Assembly: GCA_934047225.1 (NCBI GenBank)
Contig: OW203997.1
Location: 6,124,417 to 6,188,416 of the forward strand
From: Ypsolopha sequella
Lineage: Eukaryota > Arthropoda > Insecta > Lepidoptera > Ypsolophidae
Direction of reading: 5' to 3'
Length of the DNA stretch: 64,000 nt
The notes below the pieces were generated by a model. That model worked only from the letters and a program-made list of their open reading frames with translations. It had not been told where the DNA came from and made no database searches. The first letter of the stretch is position 1, and every line of letters starts with the position of its first letter. The position numbers and the translations under genes are program-made. Positions 44,476 to 54,893 of the stretch are shown here, piece by piece.

Positions 44476-44700
44476 AAAACTCTACCTATTCCGATCCCTG
44501 GTAATGACAGGTACATACCCAAAACTCTACCTATTCCGATCCCTGGTAATGACAGGTACATACCCAAAACTCTACCTATTCCGATCCCTGGTAATGACAG
44601 GTACATACCCAAAACTCTACCTATTCCGATCCCTGGTAATGACAGGTACATACCCAAAACTCTACCTATTCCGATCCCTGGTAATGACAGGTACATACCC
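44476..44700 (+). repeat. Minisatellite, 5 x 45 bp, identical units
   Basis: Unit starts 'aaaactctacctattccgat', continues 'ccctggtaatgacaggtaca' and ends taccc. Five units start at 44476, 44521, 44566, 44611 and 44656, and I see no differences among them. Because 45 is divisible by three and the unit lacks stops in several frames, 94-112-codon frames arise on both strands; these are artefacts. 'ccgatccctggtaatgac' resembles the right end plus target duplication of the hAT at 38019-41623 ('ccgatccctggtcatgat'). Confidence 0.95.
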
Positions 44701-44910
44701 AAAACCTTACTTAAAAAACTCCCGAGCCATCAGTGATCCACCTAGTCCAGCCAAACGTTCTGTGACTCACATTAAATTTGATATTTTTCATCCCAGACTG
44801 AACCTAATAAAATTTATTAATGGAATTTGTTGAATAGTATAGCATTTCATTTAAAATTAGTAAGCTACTTGAGAATCACGAGTGTAATTTTATTAATTTG
44901 GTTGATCTGC

Positions 44911-45140
44911 GGGCCTATTATGTATCTCTAGTTGCCTTCTGGACTGGGTGTCTATCATCAAAAACATAGATATACTATCGAATTCTGATTGTCTAAGGAT
45001 ATGTTCGCACTTGAAGTGACGACACAGTTCGTAAATAGTTCAATACCCACTAAAAGTAAATTTGAAAGTTTAGTTTTTTTCTATGTTTTTGACAATAGGC
45101 ACCCTGTCCAGTTGGCAACCTAAGATACAGAATAGGGGGG
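44911..45140. mobile_element. MITE-3, copy 1
   Basis: Ends 'gggcctattatgtatctcta' and the complement of 'agatacagaatagggggg'. Inverted arms of about 60 bp run through 'tgtctatcatcaaaaacata'. Matches 61386-61615; a right-end fragment lies at 50230-50273. Confidence 0.87.
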
Positions 45141-46374
45141 CTGGTCTAAATTTGGACTGCCACCAGGCAAGCCTGGTGACAGCCAAAAAAAAAAGGATAA
45201 ATCAGGATAAAGATACTATATAATTGTTTGGGTAAACTAAAAATAACAATACTGATGTAAAAAAAAGGTACAAAAACAAGAGTATATCTCAACTTCGAAA
45301 ATTAACACAAAAAAAAAATACCTAGTCTCTATCTTGTTGTTAGGATTTTCGTAATCTATTATAGCTTTAACGACGCTATTGGCTTACGATATTATGGATT
45401 CGAAATTGAATGTTACAACCAGTTAATAGGATCCCAAAAACTAGTATTACGCGGAAGTATTAGTAACTTCTAGTCGAGAGAAAATATAACTTTAATTCGT
45501 GAAGGTATTAAAAGCAATCGTTATCTAGCTTTACATTAAGAAAGAAAATGATTGATTCAGGGTCTATTAAATACCAGGCTACATATATAAAAAACCTGAT
45601 AGGGGTGTCTTCGTGACGTAGATGTTGGAATTCTTCCACACGGAGCGGTCAGTCAATCTGAGACTGTCATGCGCCAACCTAATAGATGAAAAAGGTTGAA
45701 TACCTGTAGCGAATGCTACAATAGGTAATAGTCACTAATAAATATAAATCTATCCTTGAAACAGTCCGAAGCCGATATCTTAAAATACGCGACATAATTT
45801 GGGATTTTGGCCTTATATCTTTTTTGATCCTAACTTTTACAATTTGAATTTGTATTGTTGTTTAAAGCTGACTTTATTGTCTCTTAGACAAACTCTTAGA
45901 AAACAAAAACATGGCCTTAAACATTTTTAGGAGACATTTTACAGCACCATGAATATGAACAAATCACGCATAATGGATGTTTTTTTTATTTTCTATCGAA
46001 TTTTTAAATAAATTTCAAGATGTATTGCTTAAAAACAACATTTTCCATCTTATCACAAGCATCAAGATCAAACTTTCATCCACATCTATGGAATATCATA
46101 AACCAAAAATACATTCGTATTTTAACAACCAAAATCTGCAACTTTGAGACTCGCTAAAAAGTTGATTTTTTATGATATAAAATAACAATCAATTGTTTAT
46201 TGTAGTTTGAAACCTACTCTTTCCTATGGATATAGATTGTTGTTCTAGAGTTTCCTTGCATTTTTTTATGCAGTAACAGAACTTGCGTACTCAAGTCAAC
46301 TCAGGCAAATTTATACAAGATATTGATTGATGATGTTAATTTAATTTAATTTAACAGTTAGTTTTTTTTTCTAG
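45141..46374. other. No gene recognised
   Basis: AT-rich, nothing recognised. Confidence 0.3.
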
Positions 46375-46467
46375 GTACCGTGTTTGTTCCATAGTAAAAG
46401 TTGTTCTATACCATTGACTGAATATACTCTTGAAATATGGTTACACCTTTCTGTTACATGTTGTATA
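46375..46467. mobile_element. MITE-4, right-half fragment
   Basis: 'ttccatagtaaaagttgttc...accattgactgaat' to 'ctttctgttacatgttgta'. The left half is missing. Confidence 0.8.
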
Positions 46468-46499
46468 TAGACATTAAATAAAATGCATAAAAACTAACC

Positions 46500-47060
46500 A
46501 ACTCTTGATTACTTATCATGTTTAATTGAATTTTCATCATATGTCAGCCATTCAATAATAAATTTGAATGAAGTATTCATATCAACTTCTAGGGAATTAT
46601 ATGTCAAATGTCTATTAGCAGCCGTAAATACTACAGTGCTGTCATCAGCAAAAAATACCATTGTGTGCAAAATGGCCTTAGGGAAGTTGTTTATGTAGAC
46701 AAGAAAAAGTAGAGGACCTAAAACACTTCCCTGAGAAACACCAAATCGTCCTTTTCATGAACTTGAAGAGTACACATCCATGACCTTATCTGGGTTAATA
46801 CCATTTATTTGGGTGACTGTCGGTTACTCAAGTATGATACAATTAAATTGTTCACGTTCCCTCTTATACCATAGCATTCCAACTTATTCAACAGTAAATC
46901 ATGATGATAGCCGAACGCCTTTATCATGTCCATAAATAGAACGTTAACTGAAATTTTACTATCCAATTTGTTATAACTTTGTGCATGAAATCAAACATTG
47001 CCATATTAATGGTTTTTGATTTTCTGAATCCTTTTTTGTTCAGGGGCTAAAATATTATTT
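46500..47060 (-). pseudogene. LINE reverse transcriptase core fragment
   Basis: On the minus strand, in pieces separated by frameshifts: PEQKGFRKSKTINMAM, then FMDMIKAFGYHHDLLLNKLE and CYGIRGNVNNLIVSYLSNRQ. These are followed by GVSQGSVLGPLLFLVYINNF and FADDSTVVF (about 46620-46660). They are RT motifs in proper order: the 'GFR....' block, the 'D..KAFD.V.H..LL.KL...G..G' block, the 'GV.QGSVLGPLLF..YINDLP' block, and the catalytic FADD. Expected D in KAFD is G here (KAFG). It is a dead internal fragment without ends. Confidence 0.8.
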
Positions 47061-47585
47061 TTGTCAATGATATTATGTCAATATATATGTAATGTATACT
47101 CAACTGATCCCGGGTCCAGATCAGACCCGAAATATATCTTGGTGAAACTCTCGCCTGAAGGGGACAAAGCTATACGAGTAAGGTGGAACGCAAAAGAGTC
47201 TCCTTTACTCGTACAGCTTTGTCCTCTTCATGGCGAAAGTCTCAAGTCTTTAGTACAAACCTAAGTCACCTACTAGGTACCATAAAGCTTTCCCCCTACA
47301 CTTCTGTAATTTTACTGAGTATTAAGTATATTAAACTAAGTTATAAATAAAATAAGTTATGTACGTGCTCCATCTTGGTAACCTAACAATAATAAATATG
47401 GCGTAGTAATTATCGCAATAAACTTCAGTCTGTAACACCTGGCTTGGCTGGAAACTTGCGATTGCCTTAAACTTCAAGTTACTAATTATTTCATTACTTA
47501 AACTTTGATTAGGCTTATAGTAATTTAATTTCAGTGAAATTGTTTCTAGCCACGAAGGTAGCTTTATTTATATCCAATCTTTCCG
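47061..47585. other. No gene; short inverted pair
   Basis: 'gaaactctcgcctgaagggg' (47142) and 'cttcatggcgaaagtctcaa' (47226) form a loose inverted pair around 'aagctatacgagtaagg' / 'ctttactcgtacagctt', a small possible MITE. No gene. Confidence 0.4.
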
Positions 47586-47586
47586 T

Positions 47587-47635
<49 letters not shown>

Positions 47636-47770
47636 CGGCTCTGACCGTTTTCGGTCATGGCGACCACTTCGACTTCTAATCGGTACGGCGCTCGTGTGCC
47701 CGAAGATAGGTAATCTTCATATTAAACCCCCGAGCACACTGAGCGCGCGTGAGTATACCGTCTAAATAAT
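47586..47770 (-). repeat. LINE 3' end with (GAT)n tract
   Basis: A (GAT)n run of about 16 units (47587-47634) is followed by 'cggctctgaccgttttcggt', 'catggcgaccacttcgactt' and 'cgaagataggtaatcttcat'. In minus sense this is the same 3' end as 32061-32335 with its microsatellite tail. Confidence 0.75.
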
Positions 47771-47892
47771 TGAAGTGCATTGCCGCGAGTGCTCCCCTTA
47801 ATATCTGGACTCAAAAATCAAAAATATTATTTTTAATACGTAATGTATTATAATTTACAATACGTTATAGGACGTATATAATATAATGTCAA

Positions 47893-48170
47893 TATACAAT
47901 GTGTAACAGAAAGGTGTAACCATGTTTGAAGAGCTTATTCAGTCAACGCAACGGTATAGAACAACTTTTACTATGGAGCCAAACCTGGAATCTCAAAAAA
48001 AAAAATCTGTCCTTCCATACATTTCGGCCGAGCGGCATTGCATTTTTCTATGAAACAGTTGTTTTTTTTTTCGACATACAGGCTTTGTTCCATAGTAAAA
48101 CTTGTTCTATACCATTGACTGAATAAGCTCTCTTCAAATGTGGTTACACCTTTCTGTTACAAGTTGTATA
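47893..48170. mobile_element. MITE-4, copy 3, complete
   Basis: Ends 'tatacaatgtgtaacagaaa' and 'tttctgttacaagttgtata'. The central 'ttcggccgagcggcattgca' is inverted relative to copies 1 and 2. Confidence 0.9.
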
Positions 48171-48606
48171 ACTAAATAAAATAAAAATATGAAAACGACA
48201 CGTATTTTATATTTTACAACCATTTCTGAAAGTTTCATCATCCCCAAATACGATTCCTGGTTACGGGCCTGCTGGTTTAAAATACTTCTTTAATGAACCT
48301 GCTAAGGGAAAACCGCAATGTAGTTTGCGGTTTGCGTACATATTTACTTACAACATACATAGTAAGATTCCCAAAATAGTAGATATCCATTTCTCACGCT
48401 TTATTACTATGAACAATGGAGCGCGACGTTGAATAGGTAGAATTGTAAATTCACCGCCATCTTGGAATCGATGTTTGGAAATTCTATTACGGTTGTTACA
48501 GCGGCTTTTGTGTTACAAGATCTACCAGTATGTTTTAATTATTCATAAAATGACTGTTAAAGGTATGAGCAACAAAAAAAAAAACAGTGCTGACACTCTT
48601 CCATCG
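48171..48606. other. No gene recognised
   Basis: Nothing recognised; the short R5-type end fragment 'tggttcgtccactgctggac' follows at 48614. Confidence 0.35.
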
Positions 48607-48779
48607 ATCAGCCTGGTTCGTCCACTGCTGGACATAAGCTCAAGATTTCGCCCCTCTTGGCCTTTCTACTGGCAGAAATGCCCCATTTAAAAATGTATAT
48701 TGGGAACCAGTATAAAAGAATGTTTTCTTGAAGAATAATTTATACTGTAAGGTGTGACTCCTTGATGGAACTTCATTCT

Positions 48780-48975
48780 AACACTAATCAAAGTCTTCTT
48801 GTACGAGTTCCACTATTTTATTTCTTTAATTATTGCGACTAGTTTCGTTTATTTGACATCGTCGGGCTGATTGGAATGATCCAATCAGCCCGACGATGTC
48901 AAATAGACGAAACTAGTCGCAATAATTAAAGAAATAAAATAGTGGAACTCGTACAAGAAGACTTTGATTAGTGTT
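48780..48975. repeat. Near-perfect inverted repeat, 95-bp arms, 6-nt loop
   Basis: Arms 48780-48874 and 48881-48975 pair at 94 of 95 positions around the loop aatgat. The arms start 'aacactaatcaaagtcttct'. A 15-bp direct repeat, tgttttcttgaagaa, lies at 48721-48735 and again at 48972-48986. It could be a snap-back MITE, a template-switch product or a hairpin RNA locus. Non-coding. Confidence 0.95.
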
Positions 48976-48986
48976 TTCTTGAAGAA

Positions 48987-49403
48987 GTTCACCGATTTAA
49001 AAAATTGGATCGAATCAGCAGTATTTCAAGATTTTGAAATGGAAGAAAAAGTAATAAATACAATAAGAACACATTTAAAAATGTACATAAAAATATTTGT
49101 TTCATTTAATTTACAATTTTTTTTGCAAATAAAAACTCCTGATGTTCTTTTTGTGAAATAAGTCAGTAGAGTGAATATTTTTTTACTATTAAAGATCCAA
49201 AAGATAAAATCCCAGCCATCGCCTGATGGTTACCACTTACCATTGACCGTGAAGGTGATTGAAGACCTGAAGGCCGAACATCGACCTGAAGCTATAAATA
49301 CCAGAACCTACAACGAAGATAATCTGTGGCCTTTCTTTTAGTTCTTTCGTATTACTATGAAACACGGTAAGCATAGACACAATATAATTTATACTGTGGC
49401 ATA
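48987..49403. other. No gene recognised
   Basis: Nothing recognised. Confidence 0.3.
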
Positions 49404-49546
49404 GAGTACAGTGCTACAAGGACCTGACGCGTGGGTGATAGTGACACGGGGGCGCAGCTGTGAAACAAGGAGTATGGTAGCGGCGTTAGTTCCTATTTTG
49501 GACACAAACAATCCACGCGCCATAAGATCCTTATAGCGCTGTACTA
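49404..49546. mobile_element. Short TIR element, ~143 bp
   Basis: 'agtacagtgctacaaggacc' and the complement of 'ggatcttatggcgcg'/'ccttatagcgctgtact' form inverted ends of about 20 bp; the interior is GC-rich. Confidence 0.65.
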
Positions 49547-49598
49547 TGTGCATTATTCTCGATATGCGATAGAATCAAATATCAAAAATCGAAGTTAA

Positions 49599-50013
49599 GA
49601 GGCTATGCGAATTTTATTTTTGTTACTGTCACTCCTAGCGAAAAATCGCGCAGTGCGAGAGGGGATTCAGGAGAAAAGGGAAAAAAGTTGGTTTTATATT
49701 TTTATTAAAAAAACAAAAACAGATAGCAAAATTTCAAATATCAAATGTCTAGATATTGTTGAAACACACCTAATAAAATATGTTCGAGTTCTGTATTCTG
49801 TATTCGTCAAACGAGGAGAAAAATTGTGTTTGAAGACCTCATTTCAACAATTATTTCTATCGAGGCAAATTTATACAAACATGTTTTCCAATTTCAAAAC
49901 CCTAGATTATATAGTTAAAATGAGAAATTCGATACCAGAAATTTATTAAAATTTTCCGGGTATTTCATGAAATACATAGAAAAGAAAAACCCGTATTTTT
50001 TTCGCATATCGCT
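49599..50013 (-). mobile_element. MITE-9, minus copy, TTAA flanks
   Basis: Bounded by ttaa at 49595-49598 and 50014-50017. Internal phrases 'gaagacctcatttcaaca', 'tatttctatcgag' and 'gcgcagtgcgagag' match the plus copies in reverse. A 114-codon frame inside (49605-49949) is not supported as a gene. Confidence 0.75.
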
Positions 50014-51619
50014 TTAACATCATGTTTGAATAAAGAACTGTATTTGTTTTTGTGCAATATTTATAAATTCATTGGCTTACGGTTGAAATACCTAATTATG
50101 TTTAATATAAGTACCAGACATCCGCTGAAAATCAGCGCCATGGTGCTGTGATGACATTAAGCTGAGCGGAAAGCTTTTTGGTACATTCTGTACTAATTTC
50201 AAGTTTTATAACGTAAAGTGTTCTTATTAGGCACCTCGTGCAGTTGGCAACTAAAGATACACAATAGGGGGGCAGGCTCACCTGCACAGTGGAAGCGTGC
50301 CGCTCAGTAATCTCGCGATTTCAAAGTGTTTTTATTTATTATTTTGGAATGAGGTTTCATCCTGGGTTTTTAATATGACGGGCGCTTTATATTTCATTTT
50401 GTACAACGTTAATTTTGGTATAAGTTTTATTGTCCACAACGTAATATAATTCAAAAATATATATATTTGCATCATAATTTAGGCCTATATTTATCGAATG
50501 GCCGAAATATTAAGATCAAAGAGTGAAATATGATAAATATACTTTTTTTATTATCAAAATTTCACAGTTTAAAATGCGTTTGAAAAGAGACAAAATTGGG
50601 AAAACCCCGCCTTAAAAATACATGTAAATTACTATTAAGTGCGCTTGCGTAGTTTCAAAACACATACAAACTAATTCCATCATAACGAGTGTCACGACAG
50701 TATCAAAACAAGTGCGCTTTTTCTCATTTTTCGTGAAATTGTTTTTGTTGGTCGTAGATAAATTATTGTTTGGGACACTCGTGCAAACCTATTACGAAAC
50801 TCACTTCGTTTCGTAAACCATTATTCGGGTCCCAATGTCTCACATTATGTCATAGTTGCACAATAGTATATTTCGTGACGAGTATAAAACCGAGGAATGA
50901 AGCTAGTTTCAACGTGAGCCGAAGGCGAACGTCGAAAGCTTACATTCCGAGGGTAAGAAAACCCATTTTTACTCGTTGCGAACGATACTTTTTCTACCAC
51001 CTGATTTATGTATTTAAATATTTAATTTTTCCTTTCAAATTTAATGTATTTTATGTCTGCAAAGCTCGGCGCGGTTTTTACCTTTTTTTTCAGGCTTCGG
51101 CCGGCGGCTTTTATTTGCGGCCAGTACCATTTTGCGAAAAAAGAGTGTCAGACGCGATATAATCGATTATGTCATGAATCGGATCGTAAGGAATTTCGAT
51201 TGTCAAGACAAATTAAGGACGTCAAAAAGAATCTAATTTAGCATGAAATGAAGACAAACGTTAAAAAGAACCTAATTTTGCAGTAAATGAAATTTCAATA
51301 CAATATTTCAAACTGACCTGATAGGTAGTAGAAAAATACTATTTTTATGCCAATGAGACGCTGCGTTAGTATTGGTATCGATCGTGTCCTTAACCTTGCC
51401 GCCGTCTTTTGGGCACAATTTATGGCCGGCTCCCTTCCGAAATAAACGGCGTATTGGTGAATCACTTTTGGTTTACGGTTCGTCTGTTCAGGCGGAGACT
51501 TTACTGCTTTGCCTTTTATTAGGGACATCGACCTTGGATGAAAATAAGGCTGTTTGCGTTTGACGATTAGCTGATAATGGTGTCAATTTGGTGCTACACG
51601 ACATAACTAAAGACTAAAC
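50014..51619. other. No gene; MITE-3 fragment, small repeat, hairpins
   Basis: 50230-50273 is the right end of MITE-3 ('agatacacaataggggggc'). 50515-50625 shares 'gagtgaaata', 'caaaatttca' and 'accccgccttaaa' with 60880-60985. 50795-50815 is a small hairpin ('acgaaactcacttcgtttcg'). The 130-codon plus frame at 50770-51162 lacks any family signature and is not called. Confidence 0.5.
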
Positions 51620-51623
51620 TTAA

Positions 51624-52040
51624 GGCGCTACGGAAAAAAAACGACACTTTAAGAACTTGCATATCTACTTCAGTGAATAATGTATTATTTTGATAAAATA
51701 GTATATTATTTTTGGAATCTTTTTCTAGGGATCTGTTAAAACAGAAACGCGATTGCAGAAATTCGGCTCGATAGAAATATTTATTGAAATGAGGTCTTTT
51801 TCGACACCAATTCTCCTGGTTTGACAATTTAGAATGACATATGGGCTACAATGATATTTTATTAAATGGGTTTTAACGGTATCTAGAACCTGGTTAAACG
51901 AAATTTTGATAGCAACTTTAGAACATTTTATATTAATAAAAAACCGACTTTTTGCTACTTTTCTACGAATCCGTCTCTCTCGCACTGAGGGTTTTTTCGC
52001 ATATGGAGTAACAGGGACGCTAAAACTTTTACATATCGCC
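51624..52040 (+). mobile_element. MITE-9, best copy, piggyBac-like
   Basis: Flanked by TTAA at 51620-51623 and 52041-52044, with short inverted ends ggcg/cgcc. It includes 'ttcggctcgatagaaatatt', 'cctggttaaacgaaattttg' and 'cgcactgagggttttttcgc'. TTAA duplications are characteristic of piggyBac transposition; a transposase source is not in the window. Confidence 0.78.
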
Positions 52041-52046
52041 TTAATT

Positions 52047-52100
52047 TAAGCGTTCTGTCTTTTTCTTTCTATAACGAAAAGACAAAGACAGGACGCTTAC
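52047..52100. repeat. Hairpin next to MITE-9
   Basis: 'aagcgttctgtctttttctt' pairs with 'aagacaaagacaggacgctt', with a bulge, over a short loop. Confidence 0.7.
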
Positions 52101-52147
52101 AATAAGGTTACTCCTATCAAATAAGTCAAGTCGACACCTCTAACAGC

Positions 52148-52309
52148 GGGTCTACCGCGTAATTCTCATTTTCATCAACATCAACTTGAGATTGAAATTT
52201 GACGTGCGTGCGACGACGCCCGCCTAACATGCCATCTCTTTTGCACGCGTTGAATTTCGCATGCATTTGCTTGAAGTTGATACAAATGAGAATTACGCAG
52301 TAGAGCCCC
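52148..52309. mobile_element. MITE-8, copy 2, reversed
   Basis: Reverse copy of 11377-11540, sharing 'tctaccgcgtaattctcatt' ends and the complement of 'gcgtgcaaaagagatggcat'. Confidence 0.87.
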
Positions 52310-52471
52310 TTTTGTAAGAAAATCGTAAGAAATAAATACAATGCTAAAGAATTTCTGATTTCGTCCTAAATTTAAGATATCTACGAATAAGGATATCAGT
52401 ATATGCAGGAAGAGGTGCAAGAAGAAGAAGCAAGAGTGCAAAAGCTGCAATTGGAGTTAGCGCAGTATATA

Positions 52472-53060
52472 GTGCGCGCCAATCTTTTAGTCGCCTCTGA
52501 GTGAGTTACGAGTGCAAGCTTGCGCAGGTAAAGTCAAGGAAACAATAATATCAACCGTTCATTATTAAATGTTGACTAATTATTTAATTATTTATTTTTT
52601 ATTTTAGAGCAATCGTAACTATATAAATAAAATGCATTAATATAAACACCATTTTCCTACATTGTCGCCTTAAAACGCTATAAGGTCCACGCGGCATAAC
52701 AACAACAATAAACTTTAACAAACTAAATCAACAAAACTTTAATAAACTAAATCAACAAATAAAGGCAACAAAAACAATAAACTATAACAAACAGATTCAA
52801 CGATAAACTTAACGAATCATAGAATTTTTTCCTCGTAGGTACTTTTCATGCAACGCGCGCGTGTGTAGTGTACGGACGTAGCACTAACACTAACGCATAG
52901 TGTTGACATCTGCAGAATGGCGAGCGGGGGGTGTAGTGCGGCACGCAGGCGGGTGTGCTCCGCGCCCTTGCTCCTGTAACGTCCCCCTGACACCGTAAAA
53001 CGGCTAATGCGTCGATTCTTGGGGCTAGCTTCAGAGGCGACTAAAAGATTGGCGCGCACT
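52472..53060. mobile_element. TIR element with 30-bp ends and GC-rich interior
   Basis: 'agtgcgcgccaatcttttag' plus 'tcgcctctga' at 52472-52501 is exactly complementary to 53031-53060. The left half is A/T-rich; the right (52840-53030) is strongly GC-rich ('ggcgagcggggggtgtagtg'). No transposase. No clear target duplication, so superfamily unknown. A 97-codon minus frame is not supported. Confidence 0.78.
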
Positions 53061-53428
53061 GTAATGAGCGTATTAATGGTTGTGAAGCGTGTTTTAGTTA
53101 TTGTGGACATTCGTTTACAACGTAATGCATAAGATAATACAACTTTGCTAGAAAAGCCTATTTCATAATAAACTATTTATTTATTTAGTATTTATTTATT
53201 TATTTACTTTAATTAAAACGGACAATGGGTGGACAATTCTATAAAGTTACAGTTATTTAATACTTTTTATTAAAAAATAAAAAATAATAGTTGTGCATTT
53301 TGCACCGAGACTGTGACGAACCGCCTTAAATCAAATTCAATAAAAACAAAAATATTAGGACATCTACGAAGAAGTTTCATAGCAGGGCAGGATTGCAAAA
53401 GCTGCAATTCGCTACAATAGAACTAGTG
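53061..53428. other. No gene recognised
   Basis: Contains 'tatttatttatttatttact' at 53188, possibly an old LINE tail. 'gcaaaagctgcaatt' at 53395 repeats a phrase at 52439. Confidence 0.35.
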
Positions 53429-53719
53429 GTCTAAAAAACCTCATGATGATGAATAATTTTACGAAAAAGCTGCAACTTCCATTTGCCTTCGTGTGACGTC
53501 ACTGAAGAAATGGCTGTTTAGAAATGTGTCCTTTGCTATCAAGATAAATTTATAATAATTTGCTTCCAACTGATTTGACAGCTGGATGACAGATGAGTGG
53601 ACAAACAGAGACAGACCACTTTTTTATAAGCAATCAGTATAATGTCTAAAATTCTCAAGTGACGTCAAATAAGACAATTTTTTAAAAAATCATAGAAAGA
53701 TTTTGGTTAATTTATATAA
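53429..53719 (-). repeat. Repeat A, copy 3, left part
   Basis: Reverse copy of repeat A ('ctcatgatgatgaat', 'aagctgcaacttccattt', 'agaaatgtgtcctttgctat', 'agagacagaccactttt'). It breaks at 53719, where the gypsy element starts, and resumes at 60731. Confidence 0.9.
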
Positions 53720-54101
53720 TGTTAGCTCCTTATTAATTATTGATAAAGTTATATGATTCGTCCCAGTAATTGTTATTGCCAAACTTTATTATTATCTACT
53801 ATCTAGTGGAATTATATTACAATAAGTATTTATATTGACTCCGACCGATCGGACGTTGCCGCATGACGCCACCAGACAAGTATGAGTCTGGTGGGGTGGT
53901 GACTCAATTGGGTTTTGACAGTCGTCGAGTTCGGACGTTCGTGGAGTGAGCGCGTGGCTAGTGCCCTGTAAAAGTCGCAATATATGTGAATAGATTTAAG
54001 TGTATAGTTGATTGTACAACTGGTGGTAACGGTCTTGGAATACAGTGTGATTTTGTGAGCTGACGACATCGTTTAATTTCCTCGCCTGACCTTACCCAAA
54101 A
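53720..54101 (+). repeat. 5' LTR
   Basis: Starts tgttagctcc and ends cccaaaa; the 4-bp duplication sets the boundary. It holds a perfect stem-loop, ccaccagac/gtctggtgg (53869-53894), and the palindrome ccgatcgg. No canonical TATA box is obvious; R and U5 limits are not determinable by eye. Confidence 0.95.
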
Positions 54102-54120
54102 GGTCAGAAGTTGGATCGAC
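54102..54120 (+). promoter_or_regulatory. Primer-binding-site region (candidate)
   Basis: Directly after the LTR comes ggtcagaagttggatcgac. 'gtcagaagt.ggat' resembles primer sites complementary to tRNA-Leu ('tgtcagaagtgggat' type) as I recall them, with one change, and without the usual leading tgg immediately after the LTR. The tRNA identity is tentative. Confidence 0.45.
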
Positions 54121-54893
54121 GAGAAATTTCTACATTTTTCGTATTCCACGCCCGACAACTGACAAAAGGAAAACGTAAGTACTTTTCTACACTTGACGTA
54201 AATTATACATACCCTGCCCAGTACTAGTAATTCATAGACCAAAAACTGTAGCCATAGTAGTTTACGTTGTGCTAGCCCCTAAGATGTCATTCGGTAGTGG
54301 GTTAAGCATGTATCCGAACAATTGATGGGTCAGATATTTCCATAAATACTTATTAGTACATTTTTTTTTCCCTTTTCGATCTGTGGTGAAATAATTTACA
54401 TGGAAATGGTGGAAACCAAATCATTTTGTCCGCTTACCCTAGCATATGCCATACCTTTTTTTTTATTTTATGGCAATGTTAAATTTTTCCCGGAATAGGC
54501 AAAGGAATTTATGTCTATACAGCCTCGTATTCAGTAGGCCGTACCAAGGCCCATTTATACTAGGAGAAGGCAAAGGAATTTATTTCTATACAGCTTTGTC
54601 CTTAGTTGGCCGAACCGAAATTATACCTGTGTTACAAACCGGCGGTTTCGTGGTATCGAAAAAAAAAAAAAAAAAACACTTTCTTGTACAACACATTAGA
54701 CTGCGAGTGTTACTAAGGGGTTGTCAAAATTTCATTATTTTTGGGCTAGGACGCGCCGTTACCGAGATATCTTTGGTGTTTGTAGTTGACCGTTACTTGA
54801 AGATTCGTGGACTGATCTAGGTTGCTTAGACGTGCGCCTGTCCGAATATTTGCTAATCTTACACATTATTAAGCTGAAGTTCGTAAGTTTCAG
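54121..54893 (+). other. gag-pol leader with candidate intron and repeated segment
   Basis: A strong donor, aaaac|GTAAGTACTT, starts at 54175, and an acceptor-like gtttcag ends at 54893, one base before the gag ATG. Splicing would remove 719 nt, including a 124-codon upstream frame (54446-54820) and an A17 tract at 54660. Inside, 'ggcaaaggaatttat.tctat' with 'acagc' occurs twice (54498 and 54567), a roughly 70-bp diverged duplication. The function, such as a leader intron or an insulator-like array, is inferred. Confidence 0.5.

Noticed and set aside
44364..44833. Repeat-containing protein genes on both strands
   Set aside because: The frames arise from a stop-free 45-bp tandem repeat and are open on both strands at once.
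50770..51162. 130-codon plus frame as a gene
   Set aside because: It spans a hairpin-rich repeat-like segment and shows no recognisable domain.
54446..54820. Separate gene upstream of gag
   Set aside because: Composition is AT-rich with a poly-Lys run from an A tract, and it lies between a candidate donor and acceptor.
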